From: a bacterium
GTDB lineage: Bacteria > Elusimicrobiota > Elusimicrobia > Elusimicrobiales > UBA9959
Assembly: GCA_021811185.1 (NCBI GenBank)
Contig: JAJZPL010000011.1
Coordinates: 24,063-88,062, forward strand
DNA length: 64,000 nucleotides
Reading direction: 5' to 3'
Shown in pieces: positions 18,900-28,042 of this stretch. Made by a program: the position numbers and the translations under genes. Every line of letters starts with the position of its first letter. Within the stretch, counting starts at the first letter, position 1. Below the pieces are notes generated by a model. It saw only the letters and a list, made by a program, of their open reading frames with translations, did no database searches and had not been told where the DNA came from.

Positions 18900-19361
18900 T
18901 CAGCCTATCGCGAAGGTGAGGTCGGCCTCGGCCGCGGGCTCGTCGCCCACCCAGGCCTCGGCCCGTACTTTGGCCAGGCTGCTCTTGAAGCGCACTATCT
19001 CCACGTGCATCTTCAGCACGTCGCCGGGGATCACCTGGCGGCGGAACTTGGCCCGGTTGATGGCGGCGAAGAAGCCCAGCCGGCCCTTGGTCTCGGGCAG
19101 GTTCATCATCATGGCCGCAGCGGTCTGCGCCATGCCTTCCAGCATCAGCACGCCGGGCATGATGGGCTTCTCAGGGAAATGGCCGTGGAAATAGAGTTCG
19201 TTGGCGCTGACGCACTTTATGCCCACGCAGCGCCTGCCTTCTTCTATCACTTCCACGCGGTCCACCATCATGAAAGGGTAGCGGTGGGGGATGATCTTGA
19301 GGATCTCTTCGCAGGGGATGACGCGGACGGGCTTGTAAGAGGGTGCTTTGTTCTCGTTCAT
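18900..19361 (-). CDS. fabZ: 3-hydroxyacyl-ACP dehydratase FabZ
   Basis: A 153-residue hot-dog-fold dehydratase of fatty acid elongation. The signature IIPHRYPFMMVDRV and the active-site segment FHGHFPEKPIMPGVLMLEGMAQ (His and Glu) are intact. Its start overlaps the lpxC stop by 4 bp. Clustering with lpxC/lpxA is common, since all compete for or use 3-hydroxyacyl-ACP. Confidence 0.95.
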   Translation of the reverse strand: MNENKAPSYKPVRVIPCEEILKIIPHRYPFMMVDRVEVIEEGRRCVGIKCVSANELYFHGHFPEKPIMPGVLMLEGMAQTAAAMMMNLPETKGRLGFFAAINRAKFRRQVIPGDVLKMHVEIVRFKSSLAKVRAEAWVGDEPAAEADLTFAIG

Positions 19362-20194
19362 AGTGGGGCCGCCTTCTCTGATAATAGTTTAGCAAAATTG
19401 ACATTGCCGGCGTGGCCGGGGCGCACGGCTTCGATGCGGAGGTTCTTGAGCGGCAGGCCGGCCAGCGCCAGGTCGCCTATCAGGTCCAAGAGCTTGTGCC
19501 GGGCGAACTCGTCGGCGAAGCGGAGGCCCCCTTTGGCCAGGATCTCCTTGTCGGCGATCACGATGGCGTTGTCGAGCGAGCCGCCGAGCGCGAGCCCCGC
19601 GGCCTTGAGTGCCTCCAGTTCGTGCGAGAAGCCAAAGGTGCGGGCGGGGGCCACGCGGACGAGGTATTCGTCCGGGTCCATGGCGAATTCCACGGTCTGG
19701 CTGCCTACCAGCGGGTGGCTGTGCGCGTAGGTGAGTTTGAACGAGACGCCGCCGGGCGAGGGATAGGCCGCATAGGCGGTGTCGCCTTTGGTCATCTCCA
19801 GGCGGCCTGCGAGGGTAAGGGTTCTGCGTTCCTGGTCCGGTTTTTCCTTCAGGCCGGCTTTTCTGAGCGCGGCGGCGAAGGGCAAGGCGGAGCCGTCGGC
19901 GGCGGGGGGTTCTTCGCCCTGGATCTCGATGTCGAGGTCGTCCAGGCCGAGGCCGGCGGCGGCGGAGAGCAGATGTTCTACGGTGTGGATGGTGTTGGCG
20001 CCGTCGGAGATGTTGGTGCCGCGCACGGTGCCGGTGACGCGGTCGAGGCGGGCGGGCAGGGGTTCTTTGAAGAGGGGGCTCAGGAAGCGGATGCCGGTGG
20101 GGCCTTCGGCTGGCATAAAGGTGACGCGCGCCGCTTTGCCCTTGTGCAATCCTATCCCTTCGAAGCTTACTGGTGATTTAATCGTTGTTCTCAT
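19358..20194 (-). CDS. lpxC: UDP-3-O-acyl-GlcNAc deacetylase LpxC
   Basis: A 278-residue zinc deacetylase, the committed step of lipid A synthesis. HTVEHLLSAAAGLGLDDL supplies zinc His; RFADEFARHKLLDLIGDLAL supplies the other His/Asp ligands. Start 20194 (MRTTIKSPVSFEGIGLHKGK) is preferred to an upstream Met at 20269 because it matches the family N-terminus and the extra residues fall in a repeat element. It overlaps fabZ by 4 bp. Confidence 0.95.
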   Translation of the reverse strand: MRTTIKSPVSFEGIGLHKGKAARVTFMPAEGPTGIRFLSPLFKEPLPARLDRVTGTVRGTNISDGANTIHTVEHLLSAAAGLGLDDLDIEIQGEEPPAADGSALPFAAALRKAGLKEKPDQERRTLTLAGRLEMTKGDTAYAAYPSPGGVSFKLTYAHSHPLVGSQTVEFAMDPDEYLVRVAPARTFGFSHELEALKAAGLALGGSLDNAIVIADKEILAKGGLRFADEFARHKLLDLIGDLALAGLPLKNLRIEAVRPGHAGNVNFAKLLSEKAAPL

Positions 20195-20229
20195 CTTTAA
20201 ACAAAAACCGCGAGATGTAAAGTCGGGGC

Positions 20230-20353
20230 CTGGCGAGGGTATGGGCCCGTCGGGCACGCTATCGGCCACACCGTGGCCGCGCTCCCGCTCGGCCTTCGCG
20301 CTTACGTAAGCTCAGGCCTGCGCGAGGGCCCGCCGAACCCATACCCTCGCCAG
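20230..20353. repeat. palindromic intergenic element, copy D (inverted)
   Basis: Perfect 16-bp arms at 20230-20245 and 20338-20353. On the minus strand its core matches copy B over the GCTTNCGTAAGCG block, the GGCCGAG block and an 18-bp identical segment containing GGCCA-CGGTG-TGGCC (loop complement at 20269-20273). It lies between lpxD and lpxC. Confidence 0.8.
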
Positions 20354-20377
20354 TCCCCTCCGGCCTACTTTTAAAAA

Positions 20378-21409
20378 CTACTCGATCCCGAGCTGCTTCT
20401 TTATTTTGAGCAGGGTCTTGTGCATGTCGGGGAGTTTGCCCAGTAAAACTTCTATCTTCATGGCCTGCAGGCGCGGGCGGGCGGTGTGGCCGAAGACTAT
20501 CTGGTTGGGGCCGAGGCTGGCCATTACGCCGGTCTTGCCCATTACCACGGTGTTGTCGCCTACCGTGAGGTGGTCGGAGACGCCGGCCTGGCCGGCTATG
20601 ATGGCGTTGTTGCCTATGGTGGTGGAGCCGGCTATGGCGGCTTGGGCGAGGATGAGGCAATTTTTGCCGATCTTTACGTTGTGGGCGATGTGCACCAGGT
20701 TGTCTATCTTGGTGCCGCCGCCGATCACGGTGATTTCGAGCGCGGCCCGGTCTATGGCGGTGTTGGCGCCTATTTCCACGGAATCCTCAATGACCACCTT
20801 GCCGAGCTGCGGGATCTTCTCGTGGACGCCGCGCGGAGAGATGTAGCCGTAGCCGTCGGAGCCGATCACGGCGCCGGCGTGGATGATGACGTCTATTCCC
20901 ACCTCGCAGGCGTCCATGACCTTAACGCCCGGGTAAAGCCGGGAGCGCGCGCCTATTTTGGCGCCGCGGCCCACGTAGCACTGCGCGGCTATTACGGCGT
21001 CGTCGGCTACGGAGGCGCCTTCCTCTATGACGGCGAAGGGGCCGATGTGGACTTCCCTGCCGATATGCGCTTTCGGGGAAACGGAGGCGGAGGAATGAAT
21101 GCCGGGGAGCGGCAGAGGGCGGGCCGCCGTTTCCACCAGGCGCAGGGCCAGCATGAAGGCGTATTTGGGGTTCTTGGTGAAAACCACGGTGCCGGGGAAA
21201 TCTTTGAAGAGCCCCTCCGTGCCGCGGGGCGCCAGCAGGCACCCGGCTTTAGAAGCGGGGGCGTCCACCAGCATGGCGGCGTCGGCCACGAAGGCCAGTT
21301 CGGAGGGGCCGGCTTTCCCGAGCGGGGCCGCGCCCGTTATGGCGCGGGCGCCGTCGCCCTGCAGGGTGCCTTCGGCCAGTTTGTTGATGTCGGCGGCGGT
21401 CAGTTTCAT
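20378..21409 (-). CDS. lpxD: UDP-3-O-acylglucosamine N-acyltransferase LpxD
   Basis: A 343-residue acyltransferase for the third lipid A step. An N-terminal uridine-binding domain (residues 1-100) is followed by a left-handed beta-helix of hexapeptide repeats with the catalytic [15 protein letters not shown] segment, and a C-terminal helix ([20 protein letters not shown]). Its start overlaps the skp-like stop by 4 bp. Confidence 0.95.
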   Translation of the reverse strand: MKLTAADINKLAEGTLQGDGARAITGAAPLGKAGPSELAFVADAAMLVDAPASKAGCLLAPRGTEGLFKDFPGTVVFTKNPKYAFMLALRLVETAARPLPLPGIHSSASVSPKAHIGREVHIGPFAVIEEGASVADDAVIAAQCYVGRGAKIGARSRLYPGVKVMDACEVGIDVIIHAGAVIGSDGYGYISPRGVHEKIPQLGKVVIEDSVEIGANTAIDRAALEITVIGGGTKIDNLVHIAHNVKIGKNCLILAQAAIAGSTTIGNNAIIAGQAGVSDHLTVGDNTVVMGKTGVMASLGPNQIVFGHTARPRLQAMKIEVLLGKLPDMHKTLLKIKKQLGIE

Positions 21410-22308
21410 ATTCCCGGTTCCTCCAGTTTTTTCAGCAGTTTGTCCGTGAGGTCTACGGCGTTCTGGCCGAAGAGGATATTGCGCTTGTCCACGATCACGC
21501 TGACTTCTTCTTTGACCGCCAGCTCTTTGAGCGCCACGTAAATGCGGCCCAGCAGGATCTCGCTCTTGCGGCTTTCGTATTCCAGCAGTTCGCGTTCGGC
21601 CATGCGCTGGAAGGTCTGCAATTCTTCTTCTTTGGCCTTGAGGTCGGCTTCCTTTTTCGCGATCGCGGCGTCGATCTCGGGCACCGAGGTGGAGACGGAG
21701 AATTTAAAGCGGTTGACCGGCACCTTGGCTATGCCGGGCATGTCGATGCCCTCCATCCCCGGGAGGCCTGTCGGGGCGGAGGGGGGGGGCGTGAGCGCCT
21801 GCGGCGGGACGGCAGCGGCCTGGGTCGAGACCGCCACGGCCTGGGTTGAGACAGTTATGGCCTGCGCGGCCACGGCCTGGGTAGAAACGGCCGCCGGGGT
21901 CTGCGTGGAAACATACGCCGCGGCCGCGCTCGAGGCTTCCACCGCCTGGGTGGAAGCCTGCGGGGGCTGGGCCGGGAGAGGCTGCAGCGCCGCGGCTACG
22001 CTGCGCTGGGTGTCCAGCAGCGAGGGGATCGTAAGGGCAAATTCGCGCTCCTGGCGGAGTTTGGCTATTTCTGCCTTAAGCGTGTAAACCGCCGTTTTTT
22101 TTGCGTTGACCGCGTCCTCTTTTCTCTTTATCTCGGCGATGAATTCCTCGCGGGCGCCGGTGGTGCCGGAATATTCCTTGAAGACCCGGTCGATGTCCAC
22201 GTAGCCGATGGTGCCGGACTCGCCGCGGTTCTCCTCCAGCAGCAGCTCCAGCGCCCCGGCGTTAACCGCCGGCAAAGCCAAAAGAACGATGAAAAATATT
22301 TTTTTCAT
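21406..22308 (-). CDS. OmpH/Skp-family periplasmic chaperone with Ser-Thr-Gln-Ala-rich insert
   Basis: A 300-residue protein with a signal peptide ([19 protein letters not shown]) and a Skp-like coiled-coil start ([22 protein letters not shown]) and end (EREL…, [23 protein letters not shown]). Skp proteins carry unfolded outer-membrane proteins to BamA. Between the coiled-coil halves lies an ~85-residue low-complexity insert rich in repeated STQA units. Start 22308 is chosen because the signal peptide begins there. It sits directly after bamA and overlaps lpxD. Confidence 0.85.
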   Translation of the reverse strand: MKKIFFIVLLALPAVNAGALELLLEENRGESGTIGYVDIDRVFKEYSGTTGAREEFIAEIKRKEDAVNAKKTAVYTLKAEIAKLRQEREFALTIPSLLDTQRSVAAALQPLPAQPPQASTQAVEASSAAAAYVSTQTPAAVSTQAVAAQAITVSTQAVAVSTQAAAVPPQALTPPPSAPTGLPGMEGIDMPGIAKVPVNRFKFSVSTSVPEIDAAIAKKEADLKAKEEELQTFQRMAERELLEYESRKSEILLGRIYVALKELAVKEEVSVIVDKRNILFGQNAVDLTDKLLKKLEEPGI

Positions 22309-22356
22309 AATCAGCGGCCTTCTTGCTTCCGGCCAATCCTCCAATCCTCTATTCCT

Positions 22357-24759
22357 CTAGAACAGGTTGCCCATCGTGAAGTAAATGTCCGAACGCTGCT
22401 CGCCAGGCTTGTGGTTGAAGCCGTAGCCCCAGTCCAGGCGGATCGGGAACGCCGGGGTGGTGAACCTGATGCCGAAGCCCGCGCCGGCCTTAAGGTTGGT
22501 GGTGCCGGTGCCGAAGCGGCTGCTCACCGCGGTGAAGTTCTCCCAGGAGTTGCCGATGTCGAAGAAGAAGGCCCACTGCACTATGGTGCGCTTGCGTTCG
22601 CGCGCCAGCGGGAACTTGAATTCCACGTTGGCCACGGAGTAGACCTTGCCGCCGTTGAGCGGGCCGATCTGCCCGTTGTTGGAGTAACCGCGGATGGTGT
22701 CCGCGCCGCCCAGGAAGTAGCGTTCGTACACGGGCACGCTCTTGGTCTGCCCGAAGCGCCCCACCATGCCCAGCCGGCTGCCGGCCGCCAGCACGAAGGG
22801 GTAGTCGTCGATGGAGAACAGCTTGAGGTTGTAGCTGTAGGACAGCGTGGGTTTGTAATAATTGACCTGGCCCTGCAGCGGGCCGCCGGCGTATTCCAGG
22901 CCCAGCGAGGATTTGGTGCCGCGCGTCGGGTCCCACACGTTGTCGCGCGTGTCGCGGGCGAACTCCACGTAGATGGAGGAGGTCACGCTGGTGCCTTCCA
23001 GCAGCACGTCCTTGTAGAGCGCGTCCACTTCGGAGATGCGCACCTTCTCGTAGGTGTAGGAGGTGGTCAGGTGGTACTTGTCCTCGCTGAAGCGGGGGGC
23101 CACGGTGAGTTTGCCGCCGGTGCGCTTTTCGGTGTAGGCGGACAGCGTGGTTTCGTAGGGCTTGTAATGGCGGGTGTTGAACACGTCGACGCCCAGCGTG
23201 GTGGGGCTGTCGCCCACCCACGGCGTGGACCAGCTAAGGTAGTAGTCCTGCACCTTCTTGCCGAAGTTCCAGGACAGGGAGGTCTTGTACGCCCGGCCGA
23301 AAAGGTTCATGTGCGAAAGCGAAAGCGTCCCCACCAGGCCGTCGGTGGAGGAAATGCCGGCGCCGGCCGTAAGCATGCCGGGCTTGCCTTCCGTAACGTC
23401 GAACACCAGGTCCACCTTGTCGGGGTCGGGCGTGGGGTTGATCACCGGGCTCACGTCGTCGATGAAGCCCAGGTTGAAGATCCTCTCCTGGGAGCGGCGG
23501 ATCTTGGAGGAGCTGAACACCTCGCCTTCCTTCTGCGTGATCTCGCGCTTCAGCACGTAGCTCTTGGTGGCCTTGTTGCCTTCCACGTCCACGTGGTCCA
23601 CGAAGATCTGGGAATTCTCGGTTATATCGAAGGTGATGTCGGTCTCGCCGGTCTTCTCGTTCAGCGTTTTTTCCGGGGTTATCACGGCTTTCAGGTAGCC
23701 CTTGTCGGCGTACTTGTCCTGCAGCGCGCGGATCGTGTCGTCGAGCTTTTCCTGGCTGTAGAGCTTGCCCCGGCGGTATTCCAGCAGCGGCAGCAGCTCG
23801 CTGGGCATATAGACCGTGTTGCCGGAGAAGAAGGTGGCGCCGAAACGCTGGCGGGAGCCTTCGCTGATCTGTATTTTTATGGTGACGCCGGAACGGTCTT
23901 CGTTGAAGGTGACGCTCGACGAGACCAGCTTATATTCGCCGTAGCCGTTGTTCTTGTAGAAATCCGCCAGGGTCTTGAAGTCCGCGTCCAGGTCCTGGGG
24001 GGAATAGATCTTCTTGGGGCGGTTCTTGAGCTTGCCTATAAGCTTTTTAGCCTTGAAGCCGGCGGCGCCGTCTATGGTCACTTCGGCCACGCGGGCCTTC
24101 TTGCCCTCCGTCACCTTTACGGTCAGGAAGCAGAGCGAGGCGGCGGTGTCGTACTTCACGTCGTAGTCGGCCTTCGCGTCGATAAAGCCCTTCTCGTGGT
24201 ATTTGTCGGCGATCTTGATCAGGTCTTCGCGCATTTTCAGCTCGTCGAAGAAGTCCTTTTCTTTGAGCGTCATCTCGTCTTTTACGGCGTTCTTGGAAAG
24301 GCCTTTGGCGCCGGTGACGGTAATGGTCTTGATCATCGGCTTCTCGGTTATGATGTAGGTGATCCGCGCCGGGCTGGTGGAGCCGAGCACGGCCGCGAGC
24401 TTGGGCGAGACGGCGCGGCCGGGCAGTTCCTCGATGTCCACCGAGACCTTGTCCACGCTGCCGAGCGCCAGCAGGGCCTCTATGTCCTGCGCCACGAAAT
24501 CTTTAGTGTAGATGCGGCCTTTTCTGGCCTTGCCGGCCTTCAGCACGGCCTTGGGTTTGAGGTTGACGGCGCCCTTTACGGCGGTTTCGGCCACTTCCCA
24601 GGGGCCGCTGCTCTCCCCGGCCGCCTGGGCCGCGGGGGCAGAGACCGCGGGCGCCTGAAAGGTTTCCATGCCCGGCAGCACGGTGGTGGAGCTTTGGGCC
24701 CCGGCAAAACCGGTGAAAGCGGAGAGGAGCAGAACGGTGAGAGCTGATTTGTTCATCAT
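22357..24759 (-). CDS. bamA: outer-membrane protein assembly factor BamA
   Basis: An 800-residue Omp85 protein: signal peptide, a ~75-residue linker, five POTRA domains (about 80-440), and a C-terminal 16-strand barrel with the VRGY-equivalent lid motif GGADTIRGYSNNG and a closing strand ending in FTMGNLF with terminal Phe. BamA folds outer-membrane proteins into the outer membrane. It is the first gene of the minus-strand lipid A array. A Met at 24756 is an equivalent start. Confidence 0.95.
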   Translation of the reverse strand: MMNKSALTVLLLSAFTGFAGAQSSTTVLPGMETFQAPAVSAPAAQAAGESSGPWEVAETAVKGAVNLKPKAVLKAGKARKGRIYTKDFVAQDIEALLALGSVDKVSVDIEELPGRAVSPKLAAVLGSTSPARITYIITEKPMIKTITVTGAKGLSKNAVKDEMTLKEKDFFDELKMREDLIKIADKYHEKGFIDAKADYDVKYDTAASLCFLTVKVTEGKKARVAEVTIDGAAGFKAKKLIGKLKNRPKKIYSPQDLDADFKTLADFYKNNGYGEYKLVSSSVTFNEDRSGVTIKIQISEGSRQRFGATFFSGNTVYMPSELLPLLEYRRGKLYSQEKLDDTIRALQDKYADKGYLKAVITPEKTLNEKTGETDITFDITENSQIFVDHVDVEGNKATKSYVLKREITQKEGEVFSSSKIRRSQERIFNLGFIDDVSPVINPTPDPDKVDLVFDVTEGKPGMLTAGAGISSTDGLVGTLSLSHMNLFGRAYKTSLSWNFGKKVQDYYLSWSTPWVGDSPTTLGVDVFNTRHYKPYETTLSAYTEKRTGGKLTVAPRFSEDKYHLTTSYTYEKVRISEVDALYKDVLLEGTSVTSSIYVEFARDTRDNVWDPTRGTKSSLGLEYAGGPLQGQVNYYKPTLSYSYNLKLFSIDDYPFVLAAGSRLGMVGRFGQTKSVPVYERYFLGGADTIRGYSNNGQIGPLNGGKVYSVANVEFKFPLARERKRTIVQWAFFFDIGNSWENFTAVSSRFGTGTTNLKAGAGFGIRFTTPAFPIRLDWGYGFNHKPGEQRSDIYFTMGNLF

Positions 24760-24840
24760 ATCCTTTAGACAGCGGACCGCAGCCGCGGTGTCGCGGCTTA
24801 CATATAGATATCTTACTATTTTTCCATAAGGCTTATAAAT

Positions 24841-24868
24841 TTGCCGCCGGCGATTTTTATGCTAGAAT
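24841..24868 (+). promoter_or_regulatory. putative sigma-70-type promoter for the PhoH gene
   Basis: TTGCCG (24841-24846), 16-bp spacer, and extended -10 TGCTAGAAT with TAGAAT at 24863-24868. Predicted transcription would start about 38 bp before the ATG at 24913, which has GGAGG before it. Confidence 0.45.
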
Positions 24869-24912
24869 TAGCCTTGCGCAAAATACGGCCCGCCGATACA
24901 CGGAGGATCCAC

Positions 24913-26214
24913 ATGAAAAAGTTCTACATACTCGACACCAACGTCCTTATCCACGACCCCCTTTCCTTCACCAAGTTCGAGGATAACACCGTGGTCATCC
25001 CCATCTCCGTGATCGAGGAACTGGACACCTTCAAGTCCGCCGGCGACGAGCGCGGCAAGAGCGCCCGCATCGTGTCCCGCAAGCTGGACGAGTACCGCGT
25101 GAAGGGCAAGCTGAACGTGGGCGTGAAGATGGAGAACGGCGGAACGCTGATCGTGGACCTGGACCACGTGCAGGTGCTGCCCAAGGAATTCAAGCTGCTC
25201 GAGATGGATAACCGCATCCTCAATACCGCCTACTGGTACGAGCAGAAGAAGCATAACGGCACGCTGGTGACCAAGGACATCAACCTGCGCCTGAAGGCCG
25301 AGGCCGTGGGCCTGACCGCCGAGGATTACGAGGCGGGCAAGGTGAAGGTGGACGAGCTGTATCCCGGCATCGTCAATATCGACACCACCTCCGCCAACGT
25401 CGACAAATTCTACAAGGACCACGTGATCGACAGCCCCGACAAGGACCTGTCGCCCAACGAATTCGTGGTGCTGCATTCCAAGGAAGACCCCAAGAAGTCC
25501 GCCATGGGCCGCGTGGACCCGAACGACACCACCAAGCTGCGCGCGCTGGGCGCGGAGCCTTCCCCCTGGGGCATCCGCCCCATCAACAAGGAACAGCGCT
25601 GCGCCATGGAGCTGCTGCTCGACGATTCCGTGAGGCTGGTCACCCTGATAGGCGCGGCCGGTACCGGCAAGACGCTGGTCACGCTGGTCTGCGGCCTGCA
25701 GAAAGCCGTGGAGGAAAGCGTGTACCGCAAGCTGATCATCTGCCGCCCGATCGTCCCCGTGGGCAAGGACATCGGCTTCATCCCCGGCACCAAGGAAGAG
25801 AAGCTGAACACCTGGATGGGCGCCATTTACGACAATTTGGAGTTCGTGATGGACAAGCGCCACCCCGAGGGCGCCATCGAGAAATTCGAATACCTGCTGC
25901 AGAACGAGAAGATCGAGATCGCCTCGGTGACGCACATCCGCGGCCGCTCGCTCCCGAAGCAGTACATGATCGTGGACGACGCGCAGAACCTCACCCCGCA
26001 CGAGATCAAGACCATCCTCTCGCGCGCCGGCGAGGGCACCAAGGTCGTAGTGACCGGCGACCCCTACCAGATAGACAACCCCTACCTGGACGTGGCCTCC
26101 AACGGCCTCACCTACATAGTGGACAGGATGCGCGGCCAGAAACTTTACGGCCACCTGACCTTCACCAAGACCGAGCGCAGCCAGCTGGCGGCCCTGGTGG
26201 CGGAACTGCTGTAA
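24913..26214 (+). CDS. PIN-PhoH ATPase (YlaK/PhoH2-like)
   Basis: A 433-residue protein. A PIN ribonuclease-like domain (ILDTNVLIHDP with conserved Asp, residues 1-150) is joined to a PhoH ATPase with Walker A GAAGTGKTLVT, SVTHIRGRSLP, and IVDDAQNLTPHE as Walker B. PIN-PhoH proteins couple RNA unwinding to cleavage. Start 24913 follows a clear GGAGG site; an upstream Met at 24841 would precede the predicted promoter. It is monocistronic, ending at a strong terminator. Confidence 0.92.
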   Translation: MKKFYILDTNVLIHDPLSFTKFEDNTVVIPISVIEELDTFKSAGDERGKSARIVSRKLDEYRVKGKLNVGVKMENGGTLIVDLDHVQVLPKEFKLLEMDNRILNTAYWYEQKKHNGTLVTKDINLRLKAEAVGLTAEDYEAGKVKVDELYPGIVNIDTTSANVDKFYKDHVIDSPDKDLSPNEFVVLHSKEDPKKSAMGRVDPNDTTKLRALGAEPSPWGIRPINKEQRCAMELLLDDSVRLVTLIGAAGTGKTLVTLVCGLQKAVEESVYRKLIICRPIVPVGKDIGFIPGTKEEKLNTWMGAIYDNLEFVMDKRHPEGAIEKFEYLLQNEKIEIASVTHIRGRSLPKQYMIVDDAQNLTPHEIKTILSRAGEGTKVVVTGDPYQIDNPYLDVASNGLTYIVDRMRGQKLYGHLTFTKTERSQLAALVAELL

Positions 26215-26233
26215 AAGAAGAAGGGTAAAGAAA

Positions 26234-26260
26234 GGGCCGGAGGAAACTCCGGCCCTTTTT
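26234..26260 (+). terminator. Rho-independent terminator after PhoH gene
   Basis: GGGCCGGAG (26234-26242), GAAA tetraloop, CTCCGGCCC (26247-26255), then TTTTTATTTT. A near-perfect intrinsic terminator between convergent genes. Confidence 0.93.
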
Positions 26261-26263
26261 ATT

Positions 26264-27100
26264 TTACAGGAAGGGCGAGTAGACCAGGCGGTTTATCCGC
26301 CGGTTCAACAGGCTTTCTGGACGGGAGTAGAATTTCTGGGGGAACTTCAGGAAGACGGTGTTGCCTTTCACGTAGAGTTTCTCGTTCACCGCCGGGTGCT
26401 CCAGCTCCAGCGAGCAGATTCCGCATTCCCTTTTGCAGCGTATCCCGTCGGCCGAATCCTCCGGCCCGGTGTCCGGCATGCCGCTGACGCAGGTCCTGGC
26501 GCTGGTCATGTTGAGGTACGGGTAATGCAGCGTAAGCGAGAGCTGGTCCGGCCTGAAGCCCATGGCCTTGGCGGCGCCGAAATTGTTGGCCAGCGTGCTG
26601 CCGGTGGTGGAGAGTTCGAAGCGGCGCACGCCCAGCCCGGCGAACAGTTTAACGGCCCCGCCGTTGAGCACGGTCAGCCTGGCCCGCGTGACGAAGAAGA
26701 TGTTGTCGTAGAGCAGCCGCCCGGCGTTGAGGGCGAGGCCGAGGCCCGTTTCGCGCGCCAGCTCCAGCGCCCCCAGGTCGTTCACGGTCACCTCAATGCC
26801 TTTGGCCGCGCGCGGGTGCTTTTTGCGCAGCGCGGCCAGCCGGCGGAACACCGGGCGCAGGACGCGCAGGCCTTTCTCGGAGAGCGGCGGGGTCAGGAAG
26901 CAGACCTTGGCGCCTTTCCCGAGGTAAAAAAGCGCTTCTTTCTCGTGCCAGGCGGGGGTCTGCAGCAGGTTCTCGCAGAACTCGGCGCCGGTATAGAACC
27001 AGTCGAAGCGCTCCAGCGCCCCGGCCAGGGCCCCGGTCTTTTCCAGCGCGGCCGAGCCGGCTTCGCCCAACCTCAGGCCTGTTTCCAGCACGTTCTTCAT
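26264..27100 (-). CDS. U32-like protein, second subunit of a pair
   Basis: A 278-residue protein whose C-terminal half contains a Cys-rich segment (RTCVSGMPD, CKRECGICSLEL) and a barrel-like core with a VTNDLGALELA-style region (VTVNDLGALEL) typical of U32/UbiV-type proteins that hold a [4Fe-4S] cluster. Start 27100 forms an ATGA overlap with the upstream U32 gene. UbiU/UbiV pairs (O2-independent ubiquinone hydroxylation) and TrhP/RlhA (RNA hydroxylation) show that U32 members act as iron-sulfur hydroxylases or modifiers; which substrate applies here is unknown. Confidence 0.65.
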   Translation of the reverse strand: MKNVLETGLRLGEAGSAALEKTGALAGALERFDWFYTGAEFCENLLQTPAWHEKEALFYLGKGAKVCFLTPPLSEKGLRVLRPVFRRLAALRKKHPRAAKGIEVTVNDLGALELARETGLGLALNAGRLLYDNIFFVTRARLTVLNGGAVKLFAGLGVRRFELSTTGSTLANNFGAAKAMGFRPDQLSLTLHYPYLNMTSARTCVSGMPDTGPEDSADGIRCKRECGICSLELEHPAVNEKLYVKGNTVFLKFPQKFYSRPESLLNRRINRLVYSPFL

Positions 27101-28038
27101 TCGCCCTTCCATGCGGTCATCCGCCGTATGAACTCTTCCCTGCCCGCCGCCGCCCCGAACTCGGCGGTAAGGTTTTCCGCCAGGTCCGCCATCCGGCGCA
27201 GCTCGCGCACCTTGCGCGCCTTGACCGCGGGCGGGTCCAGCCGCACTCCGTACTTGAGCCAGCCGACTCCGAGCCGGTAAAAATCGTAGAACGAGGCGGC
27301 GTTGTACAGCCTCGGCGCGCCGCCGCAGCCCATGCGCCGCGCCACGCGGCCCGCAACGGCCGGGGCTTCGCCCGCGCGGAGCGGGTTTATGTCGAACAGC
27401 TTTACCGGCAGCGCCGTTCCGGCGCCGCAGCGGCACAGCCCGCCTTCGCGCGTTTTGCCGCGGAAGGTGTGGTAAATGCCGGTGTGCAGGTTGCAGCGCC
27501 CGTTCACGTACACGCAGCCGAAGAAGCGGTAATCGAAAATTTCCGTGTCCAGGCCTTCCCGGCGGCAGAGGCGCAGGATCTCGCCGGCTTCGAGGGGAGC
27601 CAGCTGGCTGGGCAGGATCAACCGCTTGATGCCGAAGCGCAGGAAGAAGCGCAGCGCGGCGCTGTTGAAGCAGGGCTGCACGGAGCTCAGGTGGAGCTCC
27701 GCCCTGAGCTTGCGGCGGCCCGAGGCGAGCAGGCTGAGCAGCGAGGGGTTCGAGACGATGAAAGCGTCGGCGCCCTCGTCCTCCAGCCTGAAAACGGTAT
27801 CGGCGAGCGCCCGCATTCCCGCGGCGTCCTTGAGGACGTACATGGAGTTCAGCGCTACCAGCGCTTTCTTGCCGAACGAATGGATGATACGGAAGGCCGC
27901 CGGCAGTCCGCCGCGGCCGCGCAGGCAGGCCTGGGTGAAGGAGGGCAGGCCCGCGGCGGAGGTGTAAAGCTCGTCCGCGCCGGCCTTCACGAGCGGCTCG
28001 ATCTCGGAATGCTCCAGGTAGCAGGAAACTATTTTCAT
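27097..28038 (-). CDS. U32-family protein (peptidase U32-like)
   Basis: A 313-residue protein with the U32 start (LVKAGADELYT), an AELHLSSVQPCFN strand and cysteines at FFGCVYVNGRCNLHTG and GGLCRCGAG, positioned like the iron-sulfur ligands of UbiU-type proteins. It lies 4 bp after a radical SAM gene and overlaps the second U32-like gene by 4 bp, so the three form one operon. The family name peptidase is historical; hydroxylase-like activity is better supported for studied members. Confidence 0.75.
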   Translation of the reverse strand: MKIVSCYLEHSEIEPLVKAGADELYTSAAGLPSFTQACLRGRGGLPAAFRIIHSFGKKALVALNSMYVLKDAAGMRALADTVFRLEDEGADAFIVSNPSLLSLLASGRRKLRAELHLSSVQPCFNSAALRFFLRFGIKRLILPSQLAPLEAGEILRLCRREGLDTEIFDYRFFGCVYVNGRCNLHTGIYHTFRGKTREGGLCRCGAGTALPVKLFDINPLRAGEAPAVAGRVARRMGCGGAPRLYNAASFYDFYRLGVGWLKYGVRLDPPAVKARKVRELRRMADLAENLTAEFGAAAGREEFIRRMTAWKGE

Positions 28039-28042
28039 GCGC

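Noticed and set aside
22411..24747. Very long open frames antisense to real genes (also at 7824-9449, 243-2300, 49118-51037 and elsewhere)
   Set aside because: They mirror strongly recognised genes on the other strand, lack family motifs and arise from G/C-rich third positions. None has independent support.
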